From the NCBI GenBank assembly GCA_948567375.1, contig OX419759.1:56521493-56585492 (forward strand): DNA of 64,000 nucleotides, read 5' to 3'. Made by a program: the position numbers and the translations under genes. The stretch is from Lunularia cruciata. Lineage: Eukaryota > Streptophyta > Marchantiopsida > Lunulariales > Lunulariaceae. This document shows positions 44,159-56,001 of this stretch, piece after piece. The stretch's first letter is position 1. Every line of letters begins with the position of its first letter. The notes under the pieces were generated by a model that was not told the origin of the DNA, did no database searches, and was given only the letters and a program-made list of their open reading frames with translations.

Positions 44159-47100
44159 TGTGACAACCCGGCAAATATCACTTTTGCGGTAATCGGGTAA
44201 GTAAAGTTTGTTCCCGCAGAGATACGAGTCTGAAATGTCCAAATACGAAGCAAAGTAACAATTTTAGTTCTTCTTGGTTGCGTCTTTAATCTCTCAGGTA
44301 GAAACCACACCCAGAAGAGAGTAACAAGCACTGATTCGCAGTCTTGTCACAAATTCACACTCCTTAATCACAACTCCATCAAATCTTTCCAAACAATCTT
44401 GATTGTGATGATTCAGGCTCTCCCGAAAATGGCACTTCACTGCAAAACGACTTCGTCTCAAAATTGTGTTCCACCCCTCCACTGAAGGCACAACTTCCTT
44501 GATTGAAATTGCTTCACATCAACTTTGCACTGCACTCCAAAATGTAGAATACTACCAACACTACAATTCCTCTCAGATCTGTCAAGGCATTGCTCCGATT
44601 GCACTTCACTCAGGATCAAACACACAGAATGAAGATCAAGGCTATGGAATCCAACATCCAACAAGCACTCTGACTTGCACTTTGAATTTTTCCAAACATT
44701 CACAAACACAAGTACAACATTGATACTCGGAATCAAGCTCAAGCGACGAGCACTATTTCACAGCACTTCGCTTTATCTATTCTCAGAAATAATGAGTACT
44801 GAACAACATGATATTGCGAATGTCACTCTTAAGTAGTGAATCAATCGGCAATTCTAACAACTATACCGTTCTACCACAACTATTCTAACTTGCAGATCCG
44901 AAATGACAATGCACCTCTTCATATCTGCCCCTTCAAATCTCAAATCGGTTACTAATCCAATCCAATGTCTTCTTCTTCCTCGGCTTTCAAACCTGAACCC
45001 GAAGTAATCTTACTTCCTACTACTCTTTCCTCGGGTTTCACATCTCCTACATCTTCTACCAGATCCAGCAATTCTCTTTCCTGATCTGAAATTGCACTAG
45101 TGGGTAATCTATCTAACTCTTCATCCTTCAACCCACTCTTCTCTAATGTCTCTGAGGGCAACTCCGAAGACATTTGGATTCCTATGTTATCTACTTCAGG
45201 TTTTGCCTTAACATCCTGCCGAAGCTTTTCTAACTCTATTTTCACTAAGTCTAATCTAATTGAAATATTGTCTTCTACTTCTAAGATCTTCCTGTCTACA
45301 CGAGTTCTGAGACTAATTAACAAGGCATTCAAATCAGTGTCCTTCGCTTGTCTTCGCCTCGTCTCCTGCACCAACAACTTCAACTCGTGCAGTCGCGCTT
45401 CTTCAATTCGAACGTTGGCTTCTGTACTTAACATTGCGTTCACTCTGAGGACTATTTCCTTCAATGGCTCCAATCTTGTCTTTTGTTCTCGTTCCTGATC
45501 TGCAAGCCATTCCTCTTTGTACATCGCCAATTCTTCTTTGAACTCGGCCTTCACCGCCTCCTTCTCTTTCTCCTTCTGTACAACTTTCTCTTCCTGATTA
45601 CGAAGTAATTCTCGTAATCTCTCTTCTTCTCTATACCGCACAGACAACTCTCTTTGCCAGAGCTGCTTCTTCTCCTCCATACTCTCCATTAGTCGATCGA
45701 GCTCTTGGTCCTTTGATGCTACCCTCGCCATAGCATGGATAAGCTCTACTCTTGAATCAGCAAATTGCTGCTTCAAGATTTTGTGCTCCGCTACCTATCT
45801 CTCCCTTGCGATGTCACTCTTCCTCGCAAGATCCTCTCGATAACTCACTTCTCTCTTTAGGTCTTCGATTACCTGACTTCTCTCTACTGCTTCTGCTCGC
45901 AATACTTCTCTCTCTTCCTCACCTCGGGTTACACTCTTCTTCAACTCCGAGTTCTCTTCTTCTAATCTTGATAAGACCTGCAAAACAGTCTTCACCTCTG
46001 GACAAGTAGACTGCATCTCCTTCTTCTTCTGTTCCAACTTCACCAACAGCGGGCACACTACTTCTTGCAGGTAATCTACTCCATTACTGGCAACTTCTTC
46101 CTCCCGTGGAGTAGTCTCTCTTCTCTCTTTGTGTTCTCCCGATACTCACCTTCTTCTCTAGAGTCTTCGTATTAGAATCGACGCCTCACTACTCGAGCTT
46201 TCTTCTACCTCTTCCTTCACTCTACTCGGCCCCGCTTCACACTTCACCTTACATCTTGAGCGAACTCCTCGCTGTACTGCGATCTTCTTCTCCTCTAGCA
46301 CCGGTACTTTGTCTTCCAGTGCCGCATTGTCTTCGGCTTCTACTTCGGCTTGCACTTCTTCTTCATATTCTTCAGCCGCTGGTGCCGAGATCATTTCTCC
46401 ACCGTCTTCACTGTCACTGCTAGTATCTCCACTCTGCAGTGTCAGCTCAGGTTCCTCCTCACGTTCCAAGTCCTCTGTTTTGAGCTCGGCTTCTCCTTCT
46501 GAGTCTTCATCTTCTGACTCAATCACCACCATCCCTCGCCTCGGGTTATTTTTCTGCATCTTCCGAGGTTTCTTGTTTTCTTCGGCTTCTGCTTGCCGAT
46601 TTCTCTTCTTCGTCGGGGTACTTACCATGACCTCCACGTTTTTCCCTGTCTTCGCATAGTAGTCGTCCGTGCTCCGGATTTGGAGAATGTATTGCTGCTC
46701 CTCCGCGTCGACTTCTCTTCTCAAGTCAGGATGGAAATGAGACACCATTCTATTGTGCTCCGCCAAATTGAGCAAATTCAACCCGAGGTAGAAATGTGCT
46801 ACAAATGGTATGATGTAGTGTGGAGGCAGCTTATCCCATAGATTCCACACCATCTGCCTCGTTCTCTCGTGAAAGCACCTTGCCCAATTGATCGGTTCTC
46901 CTGCAAATAACTTGTGAAAGAACACCGCTTGGTGTTTCATCACATAAGTGGTTCTCTCCGGCTTCAAGATGGCCATTAGTGCACTCACAATTCCTCTCCT
47001 CATAGGGTCTTTGTAGCTCTCAACTTTGTACCCATTCTTTGTTCTCTTTGATGAGAAGGCATCTCTCACCTCCTGCGTTTCTTGGGCTATCTCTCCTTTC

Positions 47101-47939
47101 CCCAAGAACGTGGCTCCCTGCTCCAAACCCGCCTCCTTCCTGAGTGCGAGTCTCCAATCCGACTTTGTCCAGCGAGCCGGATTTCCTCTCTTCCCTTCTT
47201 CCTCGGGACCATCGAGACATTTACTCTCGATGATTTCTGTCATGAATCCTGGAAAACTTACGTTCCAATTCCATGCCAGAAAAGTGATCTGAAGTCGGTT
47301 CAAGACTTCGATCCTTGCTACTACATCTATTCTCCGAATCGCATGATTTCTCACTGCAAATTCAGAGTTTTTCTTCCCTCCTCCCATCTCTCCTGCTTTC
47401 TTATTGTCTCTTGATTTCTCTCTCGCGACTTCTCCCTTGCGCACTAACCCAAGAAACAACTCTATTTCCCTTTCCCCGATCACCTGCAAGACAACTTCTC
47501 AACGGCAAAGGAAAATTGCTCGACATTTTGTCATTGCAGTTTCGATTTTTATAGAGTTGCACTTCTTTGTCTTCTGTTGCTTTGAGTTTCTACCGAGAAA
47601 TCAAACCTCCTGCATGCACCTGTCACTGTCAATCAACCTTCTCGGGTATGAGCCGCCAGTTTTGAAACGGCCCCTTCTTGAATTTCTCGCCCCGACGAAA
47701 GGTTGTTAGACTTTCTTCACCTCGGGTTGAGCTCCCCCGATCCGAAGACAATTTACTTCGTATTGTATGCTGACACTGCATTTCCGAGTACTTTGCCTTA
47801 TGACCCGGAGTCACTTTACTTCGGGTTTCATCCCGAAGACAATTTTCTTTGCCTTCTTCAGCCATACAGGCGCAATCCGACTTCTCTATACACTTCTTCT
47901 CCTTTGTTTTGAAAAAAAAAAAAAAATGTGGGCACCACA
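44159..47939 (-). mobile_element. Solo giant LTR of family C, copy 3 (3781 bp)
   Basis: On the element (minus) strand it runs TGTGGTGCCCACA to GGGTTGTCACA. It is inserted in the family D integrase between GAATGTGCGGA and GCAGACCATCG. The 5-bp flanks TCTGC (44154-44158) and TCCGC (47940-47944) differ by one transition. Removing the unit rejoins ...QNHQKECA with ADHRCDLT. No primer site or gag is attached. It is the longest and least damaged C LTR here, with most CpG sites intact. Confidence 0.9.
44952..47387 (-). CDS. LTR-encoded acidic/coiled-coil protein, family C LTR copy 3 (best preserved)
   Basis: Three long minus-strand frames follow one another. 47489-46158 runs from MGGGKKNSEFAVRNHAIRRI (ATG near 47387) with NWNVSFPGFMTEIIESKCLD, GNPARWTKSDWRLALRKE, LKPERTTYVMKHQAVFFHK, WARCFHERTRQMVWNLWDKL and HFYLGLNLLN. 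A Lys/Arg block (TKKRNRQ, KKPRKMQKNNPRR, a possible nuclear signal) follows, then a Glu/Asp-rich region. 46058-45795 and 45776-44952 form a long coiled coil (EEENSELKKS, MESMEEKKQLWQRELSVRYR, RLHELKLLVQETRRRQ) with an acidic tail ending IGLD. Total is about 810 residues with two or three breaks. It resembles no enzyme I know. It has no signal peptide or membrane segment. The TATA box is at 47557-47548. Confidence 0.72.
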
Positions 47940-48830
47940 TCCGCACATTCTTTTTGATGATTCTGGGCAACAAGGAGGTGATTTTTGGCTTGTTGAAGAG
48001 ATTGGGAGATGGTGTTCAAGAATGTTGAAGTATGAGAGGAGAGGAGAAAGAAGAGAATCTGGAACAAGTGGATCTTGGCCAAAATTGAGAAAGAAACAAG
48101 AAAATTTGGTGCTTCTCTGTTTGGAATTGTTATAGGCAAATTCTACAACTGCAAGAGATTCATACCAATTGGTGTGGTGAACATTGACGATGATATGCAA
48201 CATATCATTCAAGGTATGTTTTGTATGTTTGGTTTTTCCATCAGTTTGAGGATGATAGGCCATGGACAAAGCAAGCTTGGTGCCAAGTATTTGGAAGAGT
48301 ACTTGCCAAAAATTTCTAGTGAATCAAGGATCACGCTCACAGATGAGTTCACGTGGCATCCCATGATGCTTGAAGACATTATCAAAGTAGATTTGTGCTA
48401 AGGTTGGAGCATCCACAATATCAAAGGTTGGTGCTAAGTGGATTTTCTTACTAAGCTTATCTACAAACACCACAATTGTTATGTGTCCTTGCTTTGTCTC
48501 GAGCAAGGATGTGATGAGATCAAAGCTCACATGTTCCCATCAAGCGGATGGAATGGGGAGTGGTTGAAGGAGTCCACTCGGCTTTTGGTTGTTGACCTTG
48601 TTGCATTAGTAGCTTTCACACAATTGGAAAAATTCTTGAACATCTTGTGTCATGTTGGGCCACCACCATTGGCATTGAAAGGTACCTAGGGTCTTGTTCA
48701 CACCCATATGACCAACTATTGGTAAATCATGTGCTTCTTGAAGACGCACAAGTCAGAGATCACCTTTGGCTAGAACATAGATCTGGTCCTCATAGAATAG
48801 AAGGCCTTCCTTTAAGGAGAATATGTTGTA
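47940..48830 (-). pseudogene. Family D integrase, zinc and catalytic domains
   Basis: Frame 48530-48324 has the core start: MSFDLITSLLETKQGHITIV (first Asp), FVDKLSKKIHLAPT, KHHGMPRELICERDP (second Asp region, usual SDRD changed to CERD). Frame 48269-47886 has MAYHPQTDGKT (Glu region), NWYESLAVVEFAYNNS and VAQNHQKECA, where the solo LTR interrupts. Remains of the zinc region (MTQDVQEFFQLCESY, CNKVNNQKPSGLLQPLPI) lie at about 48690-48540. Confidence 0.82.
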
Positions 48831-49440
48831 GTCCTTGTCACATGTTGTAAGACAACCATGTACCATTTGGAAGAATGGATCTTATCGTAGATCTGACCAA
48901 AACTCATTTTGGACCTTGGAATCAATTGCCATTGTTGTAATTGCCACCGTGATGAGAGAAAGAGACTTCAAATCAGGTCATATTGATAGAGCATCAAGGA
49001 TGAAATGGAACAAACCTGGTTTTTACTCAAGTTTGATGTCATCAAATTGGAGTTGCTCTCCCATCAATGATGTTGACTCTTCATGTGTTCCAAGTGTAAG
49101 GTCTACAACAATGGTGTGTGATCAATTTGCATAATCACTTGTTTCCCCAAGAGATAATGCTTCCATACCTTGGTGGCATATACCATTGCAAGTTGTTTCC
49201 AATCTCAAGTAGAGTAATTTCTTTAAGCTGTATTTAGTTGGTGAGACACAAAGGCAATGGGATGTAGTCCATCTAGAAATTTATGTTGCAACACTACTCC
49301 AATTGCAAAATTAGAAGCATCAAAATCAACCACACAAGGTAGTTGAGGATCATATGGTTGAAGGATAGGTCTTGAAGACACCATATGTTTCAACTTCTAG
49401 AATGCTTCTTCATGCTTGGTGGTCCATTGGAAGCTCAAGT
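48831..49440 (-). pseudogene. Family D RNase H, degenerate
   Basis: Broken minus-strand frames between integrase and RT retain pieces such as the DHxxIV region around 49130, KPGLFHFILDALSI around 49010 (usual ADALSR), and remains of VxLxxxxHP at 49330-49380. No long open frame remains. Confidence 0.55.
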
Positions 49441-50330
49441 TCTTCCACAAGAGGTCAGTCAATGGTGCAACTACATGAGCATAATAATGGATGAACCATT
49501 GGTAAAACTGGCCAATCCATTAAATGCCCATAATTTTGTAGCATCCTTTGGAGTATTCCAATCAGTAATAGCCTTGATTTTCTCCTTTTCCATCTTGATC
49601 TCTTCTGATGAGATCTTGTGACCCAAGAAGGTGACTTCCTTTAGCCAAACGGCACACTTTGACTTCTTGCAATAAAATTTCCATTGTCGTAGTTTTCTTA
49701 GGACTTCTTGCACATGATTCATGTGTTTTGCATCTATCTTGCTATAAATTAAGATATCATCCAAGAACACCACCACGTACCAATCCAATAGTCCATCCAA
49801 CACCATATGCATTTGACCCATGAAGACTGTTGGAGCATTAGTGAGCCCGAAAGGTCAAACTCTCCACTCAAATACCCAATGTGTGAAAGGTAGTCTTTTG
49901 CACATCCTTCCTATCAATGGGGATTTGCCAAAAGCCGATACAAAGATCCAACTTGGAAAAGTATTGTGCTCCACTCAATTGATCAAGCAAGTCATCAATC
50001 AGAGGTAAGGGATATGCATTCTTCATTGTTTGCTTATTGAGCCTATGGTAATCAATAAAGGAACGAAGTCCTCCATCCTTTTTGGGAACAAATAGTACCG
50101 ATGCTCTCCAAGGAGAGGTACAATGTCATATGAAGTCCTTCTCCAACAACTCCATAAGTGATGCAATTCCTCCAACTTCTTTGGTGAGAGTCGATAGATT
50201 GGTCTAATCATTGGAGTACTCGTTGGCAATAAATAAATAAACCACGATCGGAGTGTAATCCCTTTGGCAGATTATCCAGAAACACGTCCGCAAACTCCTG
50301 AACTCTCTGATCAACCATTGCTTGGTGAGG
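49441..50330 (-). pseudogene. Family D reverse transcriptase
   Basis: Frame 49821-49471 has WYVVVFLDDILIYS (catalytic FLDD intact), HVQEVLRKLRQWKFYCKKSK, VTFLGHKISSEEIKM and AITDWNTPKDATKL. Upstream, 50229-50023 and shifted frames give RPIYRLSPKKLEELHH, the RPxYR block at the start of chromovirus RT, then the region of FRxLNxxT. Breaks lie between. Confidence 0.82.
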
Positions 50331-50579
50331 CTCTTGGCCCTCCTCAAATTGTCCTTGTGTAATTGGCTTGATCCACACCACAAAATACAGACTTATCTTC
50401 CTCCAAAGCTTGCTTTATGGTTGCTTCACTAACAAACTTTTCATCTAGGGACTCGTCTCCCTTCAAAGCTTGCTCTATGGTTGCCTTCCAGGCAAACTTC
50501 CCATCTTGGGACTCATCTCCCATTCAAGGCTTTCTCTATGGCTACCTTCTTGACAAAACTTCCCATCTTAGGATTGACT

Positions 50580-50940
50580 ATTTTTAGGTGTCTTACTCAA
50601 AGGTACTAGACAACCTAATCAAAAATTCCTACCTTGGAGTTGTACTTGAATCTGTCATTGGATCCAATCAAATTGAACCTTATGACATTCAAGCCAAGGT
50701 ATTCCTAAAATGATATCATAGTGTAGAGGTGTCATTACAAACCTCATACACTCCAAATACTCCTTCCCAATCTTGAAAGTAACAAGATGCAAGGTATGGA
50801 ATGCAAAACCCTTTCTGCCATCTAGCATCATCAATCTACTTTCAATTACTGGCTTGATAGGAATACCCAATTCTTTGCTACTTGCATAGACATGCAATTC
50901 TTTGAACATCCAGAATCAACCAAAATCCAACAACCCCAAT
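50580..50940 (-). pseudogene. Family D protease
   Basis: Frame 50909-50655 reads KELHVYASSKELGI, VTFKIGKEYLECMRFVMTPL and HYDIILGIPWLECHKVQFDW, the second half of a gypsy retropepsin (ILGxPWL). The active site just upstream (about 50935-50905) reads GCWILVDSGCSK in a shifted frame: Asp-Ser-Gly-Cys. Confidence 0.72.
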
Positions 50941-51099
50941 AGATATCATACCTTGCAAATGAAGCAAACTTGCATAGATCAAGCCTTCAATCCCATTGGA
51001 ACTAATCAAGCTCCCAATAGATGACTTGAAATCTCCTATTGGGATTTCTTGTTTCCCTGATCATTCTACTCCACAAACTCTATTTGGGCAACTTTATCA

Positions 51100-52150
51100 A
51101 GGTCACCCATTCTTGAGTAGACATTTAGTGATATGATGTCCCAATTGGCGACAATAAAAACAACCACCATTTTGTCACAGTTTCTTTCTATCTGCAATGC
51201 CAAGTAGTCTCCATTGAATGGCATCAATCTCCATTAGTGTTGGCTCCTCTACCCATGTGTAGTGTATTGGTAGGTTTTGTGGAGGTCAAGACCAAGTTGT
51301 TACAACCAACAAAATAAAATGTTGGCCAACAGCATGGCTTCTTCCAAGTGTTGTGGCTCTTGCATGGTTACCTCTAATTTGGTTCTCACTTCAAGCCACT
51401 CACAAATCAATCTAGAGCTTCACCTTCTTATATATCTGAAATTTACATGATGGTGTTTTGGAATTGCATGATGTAACTTCTTATAGAGCCAATCTGTTTC
51501 AACTTTGCCAACCTATCCCTTGCATCTTGTGTGGCATTTATAACTTGGAATCAACTAACTATTGCACTCTTGAATTCTGCCCACGTCAAGATTAGTGAAA
51601 CAATTTGTCATTCAGCTTGCTCCACTCGGAATCTCCACCATAGCTTTGCTACTCCATCCAATTGGCTAGAAGCCAAGATAATCTATTTTTGCTCATCTTG
51701 CAAATTGGTACCTTCAAAATAATGTTCACAATCAAACAAAAATTTCTCCACTACTCCTTGGAGATTCTTGCCTTCAAATACCTTGGGTTTAGGGAATTGG
51801 ATTTGATCTTCTCCTTCTCAAACTGGTACTCTTTCTACGTGCTCCTATCATCAAAGATCTAGTTCATCCAACAATCAAGGAAGGTGTTTAATTTGTTGTT
51901 GCATAGCAAGGATAATCTCGGGCATTGCTGCCATGGTTTCTACTCTATCACACCACCTCTAATCTATCTAATTTTTTACACATAGAAGCAGCACATCCAC
52001 CGTTCTCCATAAGTAACAACTGGACGGACCAAGGGTTCCTTAGATATTGTGATCATATGCATAAAATCTTGTCCAAAGCATGAGGTGATGAATTGTGTGA
52101 AACAATGCTTGGGTAGAACTTGGACATGAAAAACCCAATGGTTTGGTGGA
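51100..52150 (-). pseudogene. Family D gag with zinc knuckle, degenerate
   Basis: Around 51175-51125 the minus strand encodes CFYCRQLGHHITKC, a CCHC knuckle, followed by LLKNG. Above it to 52150 the gag capsid is broken: pieces such as SQVEFLWLDG-like, WRFRVEQAE and LIRAWVE-type residues occur in several frames, but there is no long frame. Confidence 0.6.
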
Positions 52151-52191
52151 AGTGGATTTGGTGGTCCAGAAATTCCATCCATCCTATTCTT

Positions 52192-52203
52192 GCTCTGATA
52201 CCA
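52192..52203 (-). other. Family D primer-binding site (initiator Met-tRNA)
   Basis: The minus strand reads TGGTATCAGAGC, the exact plant initiator Met-tRNA primer site, one base after the LTR end TTTTACA. Confidence 0.9.
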
Positions 52204-52204
52204 A

Positions 52205-52513
52205 TGTAAAAGACCAAGACCAAGGAGAGAAATAGGAGAATGGAAACTCACATTGGGACACTTGAATGTGGGAAAACTCCGGATGCCTAGCATGAGCTTC
52301 GGCTCTTGTATTTATGAGGATCATACAAGGCTCTTGAGAAGCTTCTCAAGAAGCTTCCTTGAGCCACTTTCTTGGAGTGCAAGCCAAGTTAATTGGGAAG
52401 CTTCTCAAGAAGCTTCCTTCTAGGAGCTGCTCACTTGGCATGCAAGCTAAGTTAGTTAGAAGCTTTTTGAAGCTTCCTTCTAGAAGCTACCTACTTGGAG
52501 TGCAAGCTAAGCT
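52205..52513 (-). repeat. 5' LTR of family D, truncated
   Basis: It begins TGTAAAAGACC and matches 43248-43550. The match ends after GCAAGCTAAGCTA at 52513, so the U3 start is missing. It still holds four GAAGCTTC motifs. Confidence 0.82.
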
Positions 52514-53580
52514 AATATTTCATGCAATTGCTCCTCCTCCCAATGTCTATTGTCAACTCTTGCTGCCATGCCTGATCCTTCTCTATTGCCTTCAACTTCA
52601 ATCACTCTAAATCTTGCTCCATCATAACTCCTATTGCCTTAAGATGAATTGCTTCTAGGTGTGCATCTTTCAACTTTTTTAGTCTTTCAAACACCATCAT
52701 TTGCACTCTCAATTCTTATTCTTGACATTCAATAATGTTGCCACACTTCTCATGACTCACTTGCAGATTCTCAAAACTCTGCTTCCAAAGTATAGCATCA
52801 ACCCAAAGTACTTTGGCTTCCTCTTCTCCTTGGGTCAACTTCTCCTTCAACTCTTTGAGACTTCTGCACTTAGATATTGCACTACATGCAACTCATTCTT
52901 CACCTCCGGATAGGCTTTATTCATTTCTTTCTTCTTCCTCTTCAATTGCAACAATAGACACATAATGTTTGATAGATACTCTACTCCACTACACTCTTCC
53001 GCTTCAATGTCTTTGCATTCCTCAGCTTTGGGCAGTGCTTCTTTGGCAAGAGCTTACCCTAAAGCCTTGATCTTCTTACCATCAAGATGACCTCTTCCAA
53101 GCTTTCTTCTTCTTCAAATGCTTGGCCAGGTCCTACAATTGCAAACTGCAAATACCTCTTTGTTCATGTCCTCTTTGGAAGCACCAATCTTGGCTCTTCC
53201 TTTTGCTCCTCTAGAATGTCTTCCTTGGGTAAGTCCCAAAACTAGCCATCTCCTCTTTCCATGAGTTCCATTTGAGCATGGAACTCCTTCTCCTCTTCTT
53301 CAGCCTCTCCATCCACCAATTGCTGGACTTTGGGCTCTCCATCTCTTGCACTCAACTCTTGACTTTGCACTGTGAGCTCCTCTTCTGTCTCTTTAGATTC
53401 TTTGCCTTTGCTCTTGGCCTTATCCTCATACTCTACCCTAGATAATGGCTCTACCACCGCTTTATGCTTTGGGGTTTAGTCTCCTTCTCTTGCTTGATTC
53501 AATTAGGGAAATTACCTTCTCATGTCAATTTCTCTTCCTTAACATCAGCCTTGGAACAATATAAACTCAATTTGTTTTCT
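52514..53580 (-). pseudogene. Fragment of a family C LTR with coiled-coil/acidic coding region
   Basis: The minus strand matches the middle of the LTR ORF. 53457-53242 is acidic (KGKESKETEEELTVQSQELS, EAEEEEKEFHAQMELME). 53010-52700 corresponds to the coiled-coil start (YLSNIMCLLLQLKRKKKEM-like, then LKELKEKLTQGEEE-like in shifted frames). Both ends are cut: by the D LTR at 52513 and by another C LTR at 53581. It is highly diverged from copies 2 and 3. Confidence 0.65.
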
Positions 53581-55036
53581 TGTGTGACGACCTAGAAAAT
53601 ATCATTTTTACAATAATCAGGTAAGTAAAGTTTGTTCTCGCAAAGATATGAGTCAGAATTGGTCAAATACAAAGTCAAACAATAACAATATAGTTCTTCT
53701 TGAGTTCTTCTTAATCTATAAGGTAGAAACTACACCCAAAAGAGAGTAACAAGCACCTACTCGTAGTCTTGTCATAACAATTTGTCACCCACTAATCACA
53801 ATACTTCAAATATGTCCAAAACAATCTTGATTGTGATGATTCAATCCATCCCAAAAATGGCTACTTCTCTACAAGATGATTTTTCCTCAAAATTGTGTTC
53901 CACTCCACTAAAGGCACAAATTCCTTGATCAAAATTGCTTCACATCAACTCTACACTGCACTCACAAATGTTGAATACTACCAACACTACACTTCCTTTA
54001 AGATATGTCAAAGCATTGCTTTGATTGCACTTCACTCAAGATCAAACACACAGAAGGAAAATCAAGGCTACGGAATCCAACATCCAACAAACACACTGAC
54101 TTGCACTTTGAATTCTGCCAACACTCACAAATACACACAAAATTGATACTTGGAATTAAGCTCAAGCAACGAGCACTGCTTCACAACACTTCACTTTGTC
54201 TATTCTCAGGATTATGAGAACTTAACAACATTTTATTGTTAAGGCCTCCCTTAAATAGGCAGAGCAGTTTATAGCTATCTAACTTTTTGAACTACTTCCT
54301 AACAACTTTACCAACCCATACATCAGAAATGACAATGCACCTTGTCATATCTGCCTCCTCCTATCTCAAAATTGGTTCTAATCCAATCCAATGTCTACCT
54401 CAACTTCGGCTTCTAAACCCCAAAGTAGCTTCTTGCATTTCTCTATCTTTGGGTTTATCTATTATCACTAAATCTTCTACCAATTCTACTACCTCTTCAT
54501 GCTGATCTCAATTAAAGACATGAGTACTCTATCTATATCTTTATCTTGCAACCCACTCTTCTCTAATGGCTCATTTAATTGATCCAAAGACACCTATACT
54601 CCTAACTTTCTTACTTCAGACTTTGTTTCTAACCTCATGGTACTACGAAGTCTCTCTAGTTTTGGATGTACTAAAACCAACCTCAGACACACATTGTTTC
54701 CTGCCTCTAATATCTTCCTATCTACTCAATCTCTCAAGTGAATCAACAACTTCTTCAATTCAATGTCTTTCACTTTCTTCCTTCTTGTTTCTTGCACTAG
54801 CAACTTCAATTTGTGGTCCTATTTCCTCCATTTGGACTTCAGATTTCATCTTGAGCATTGCTTTCACTCTTATAGTGACTTCTTTGATTACCTCCCACTT
54901 TTGCATCTATAGTTTCTCTCTCTTTGCCAATAACTCCTCACAATACATTTTCACCTCATCTTCCAACTCGGCCTTCAAATGCTTCTTTCTCCTTCACACT
55001 CTATCGGAGTTGTTCTTCCATTCCTTTGACTATCCA
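53581..55036 (-). repeat. Family C LTR, copy 4 (3' part), interrupted by family F
   Basis: TGTGACGACCTAG at 53581 is the LTR terminus. The order of blocks up to 54350 follows 44159-44950 (AGGTAAGTAAAGTTTGTTC, CACACCCA, CACTCAAGATCAAACACACAGA). From 54380 to 55036 the minus strand carries eroded coiled-coil coding sequence. It stops at 55036, where family F is inserted; the remainder should lie beyond the window. CpG sites are largely lost. Confidence 0.8.
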
Positions 55037-55799
55037 TGTAATACTCCAAGGACAAGAGATTGTAATACTCCGAGGACAAGAGAAGAGAGAAAACACATAT
55101 TGCACACTCAAACAATCGATGCCCCAAAGGAGCACCTTCTCTTTATTATATAGACAAAGAGGATCTCCTCCAAGGAAGCTCCACCATAGGATTAGGGACA
55201 CAGATAGGTGACATGTCAGCAAGCTCCACCCTTGGATTACTTACTTGGATGGGTGACATGTCTGGTCTAGGTCCTAGCTGGTTGGTCAAACAAGCTTTGA
55301 CCGGAGGGAATCTTTTAGGGAATCTTCTTGTAGGAATCTCAGAATCACGTAAGGTACCGTTGGAAAGCTCTCAACAAGACAAAGCAGGGGGGATGGAAGG
55401 CAGCCTTTCCTTTTTTTGGGGAGGGAGGGGAAATGGCACAATTTTGAGGCCTAATTCATCCGTTTAGGCCTCCAAATTGCCTTCAAAGATTTCAGGCATA
55501 TTTTGGTTCCTACTCTATTAGTAGAAGTCCCCATTTGGTGATACATCTTTCTGATCTGTTTAGTCCATCATGTGTAGCATCCTTCCAGATGTTACCAAAC
55601 CAATTCTCACCTTTTAATCATATGTCTAGCTATTGGTTCTAAGGTTCTCAAGTCTATTTCAATTTCTGCCCTATTAGTAGAAGTACTCTTTTGGTGATAC
55701 TTCTATCTTATCTATTTTGACCATAATGTATAACATCATTCTAGATGTTACCAAACCAAATTTCACATCTAGATCATATGGCTAGCTCTTGGTATTATA
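55037..55799 (-). repeat. 3' LTR of family F (763 bp)
   Basis: Plus strand TGTAATACTCC to TTGGTATTATA; on the element strand the first two bases are TA in place of TG. Pairs with 63236-64000. A TATATAATAAAG box is at 55152-55141 on the minus strand. Confidence 0.92.
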
Positions 55800-55813
55800 G
55801 ACCTCCCTCCTTT
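55800..55813 (-). other. Family F polypurine tract
   Basis: The minus strand reads AAAAGGAGGGAGGTC directly before the 3' LTR. Confidence 0.75.
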
Positions 55814-55995
55814 TAAGATGCAACATCCTCGTTGTGCAATTGTTGCTCAAATGCTTGCACCAACACCGATGCATGTGCCAAATTGGCAACGGGCTCCCAG
55901 GTTGCTTCATAGAGGGGGTTACCTTTCCATTGTACTAGATAGTCCACCTGCGGGTGGCGAGTACCATGCATGCGTTTTTGGAGAATCTGCTCCAC
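55813..55995 (-). pseudogene. Family F chromodomain
   Basis: The frame reads MEQILQKRMHGTRHPQVDYL then VQWKGNPLYEATWEPVANLA and VLVQAFEQQL. YLVQWKG.P..EATWEP is the chromodomain signature, with aromatic residues Y and W that form the methyl-lysine cage. It is the C-terminus of the integrase. A stop at about 56000 separates it from the preceding domain. Confidence 0.9.
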
Positions 55996-56001
55996 TTCAT
56001 A

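Larger units (their letters stand above)
43248..52513 (-). mobile_element. Family D chromovirus (Ty3/gypsy), interrupted by a solo family C LTR
   Basis: Minus-strand order: truncated 5' LTR 52205-52513, Met-tRNA primer site 52192-52203, gag, zinc knuckle, protease, RT, RH, integrase (split by 44159-47939), chromodomain, 3' LTR 43248-43657. It is inserted in the gag of family C copy 2 (left flank AACCA at 43243-43247). The outer 100 bp of its 5' LTR and the right target duplication are lost at a junction with a family C LTR fragment at 52513/52514. Confidence 0.87.

Noticed and set aside
46309-46659. Ser-rich plus-strand frame (116 codons)
   Set aside because: It is the antisense of the acidic Glu/Asp-rich part of the LTR ORF; GAG and GAA codons read as Ser and Leu on the other strand. 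The same applies to 29404-30234 plus and 34762-35400 minus.
44952-47489. Host gene for a coiled-coil (myosin- or lamin-like) protein
   Set aside because: The same sequence lies in several LTR units with TG...CA ends and target duplications, so it belongs to the element.
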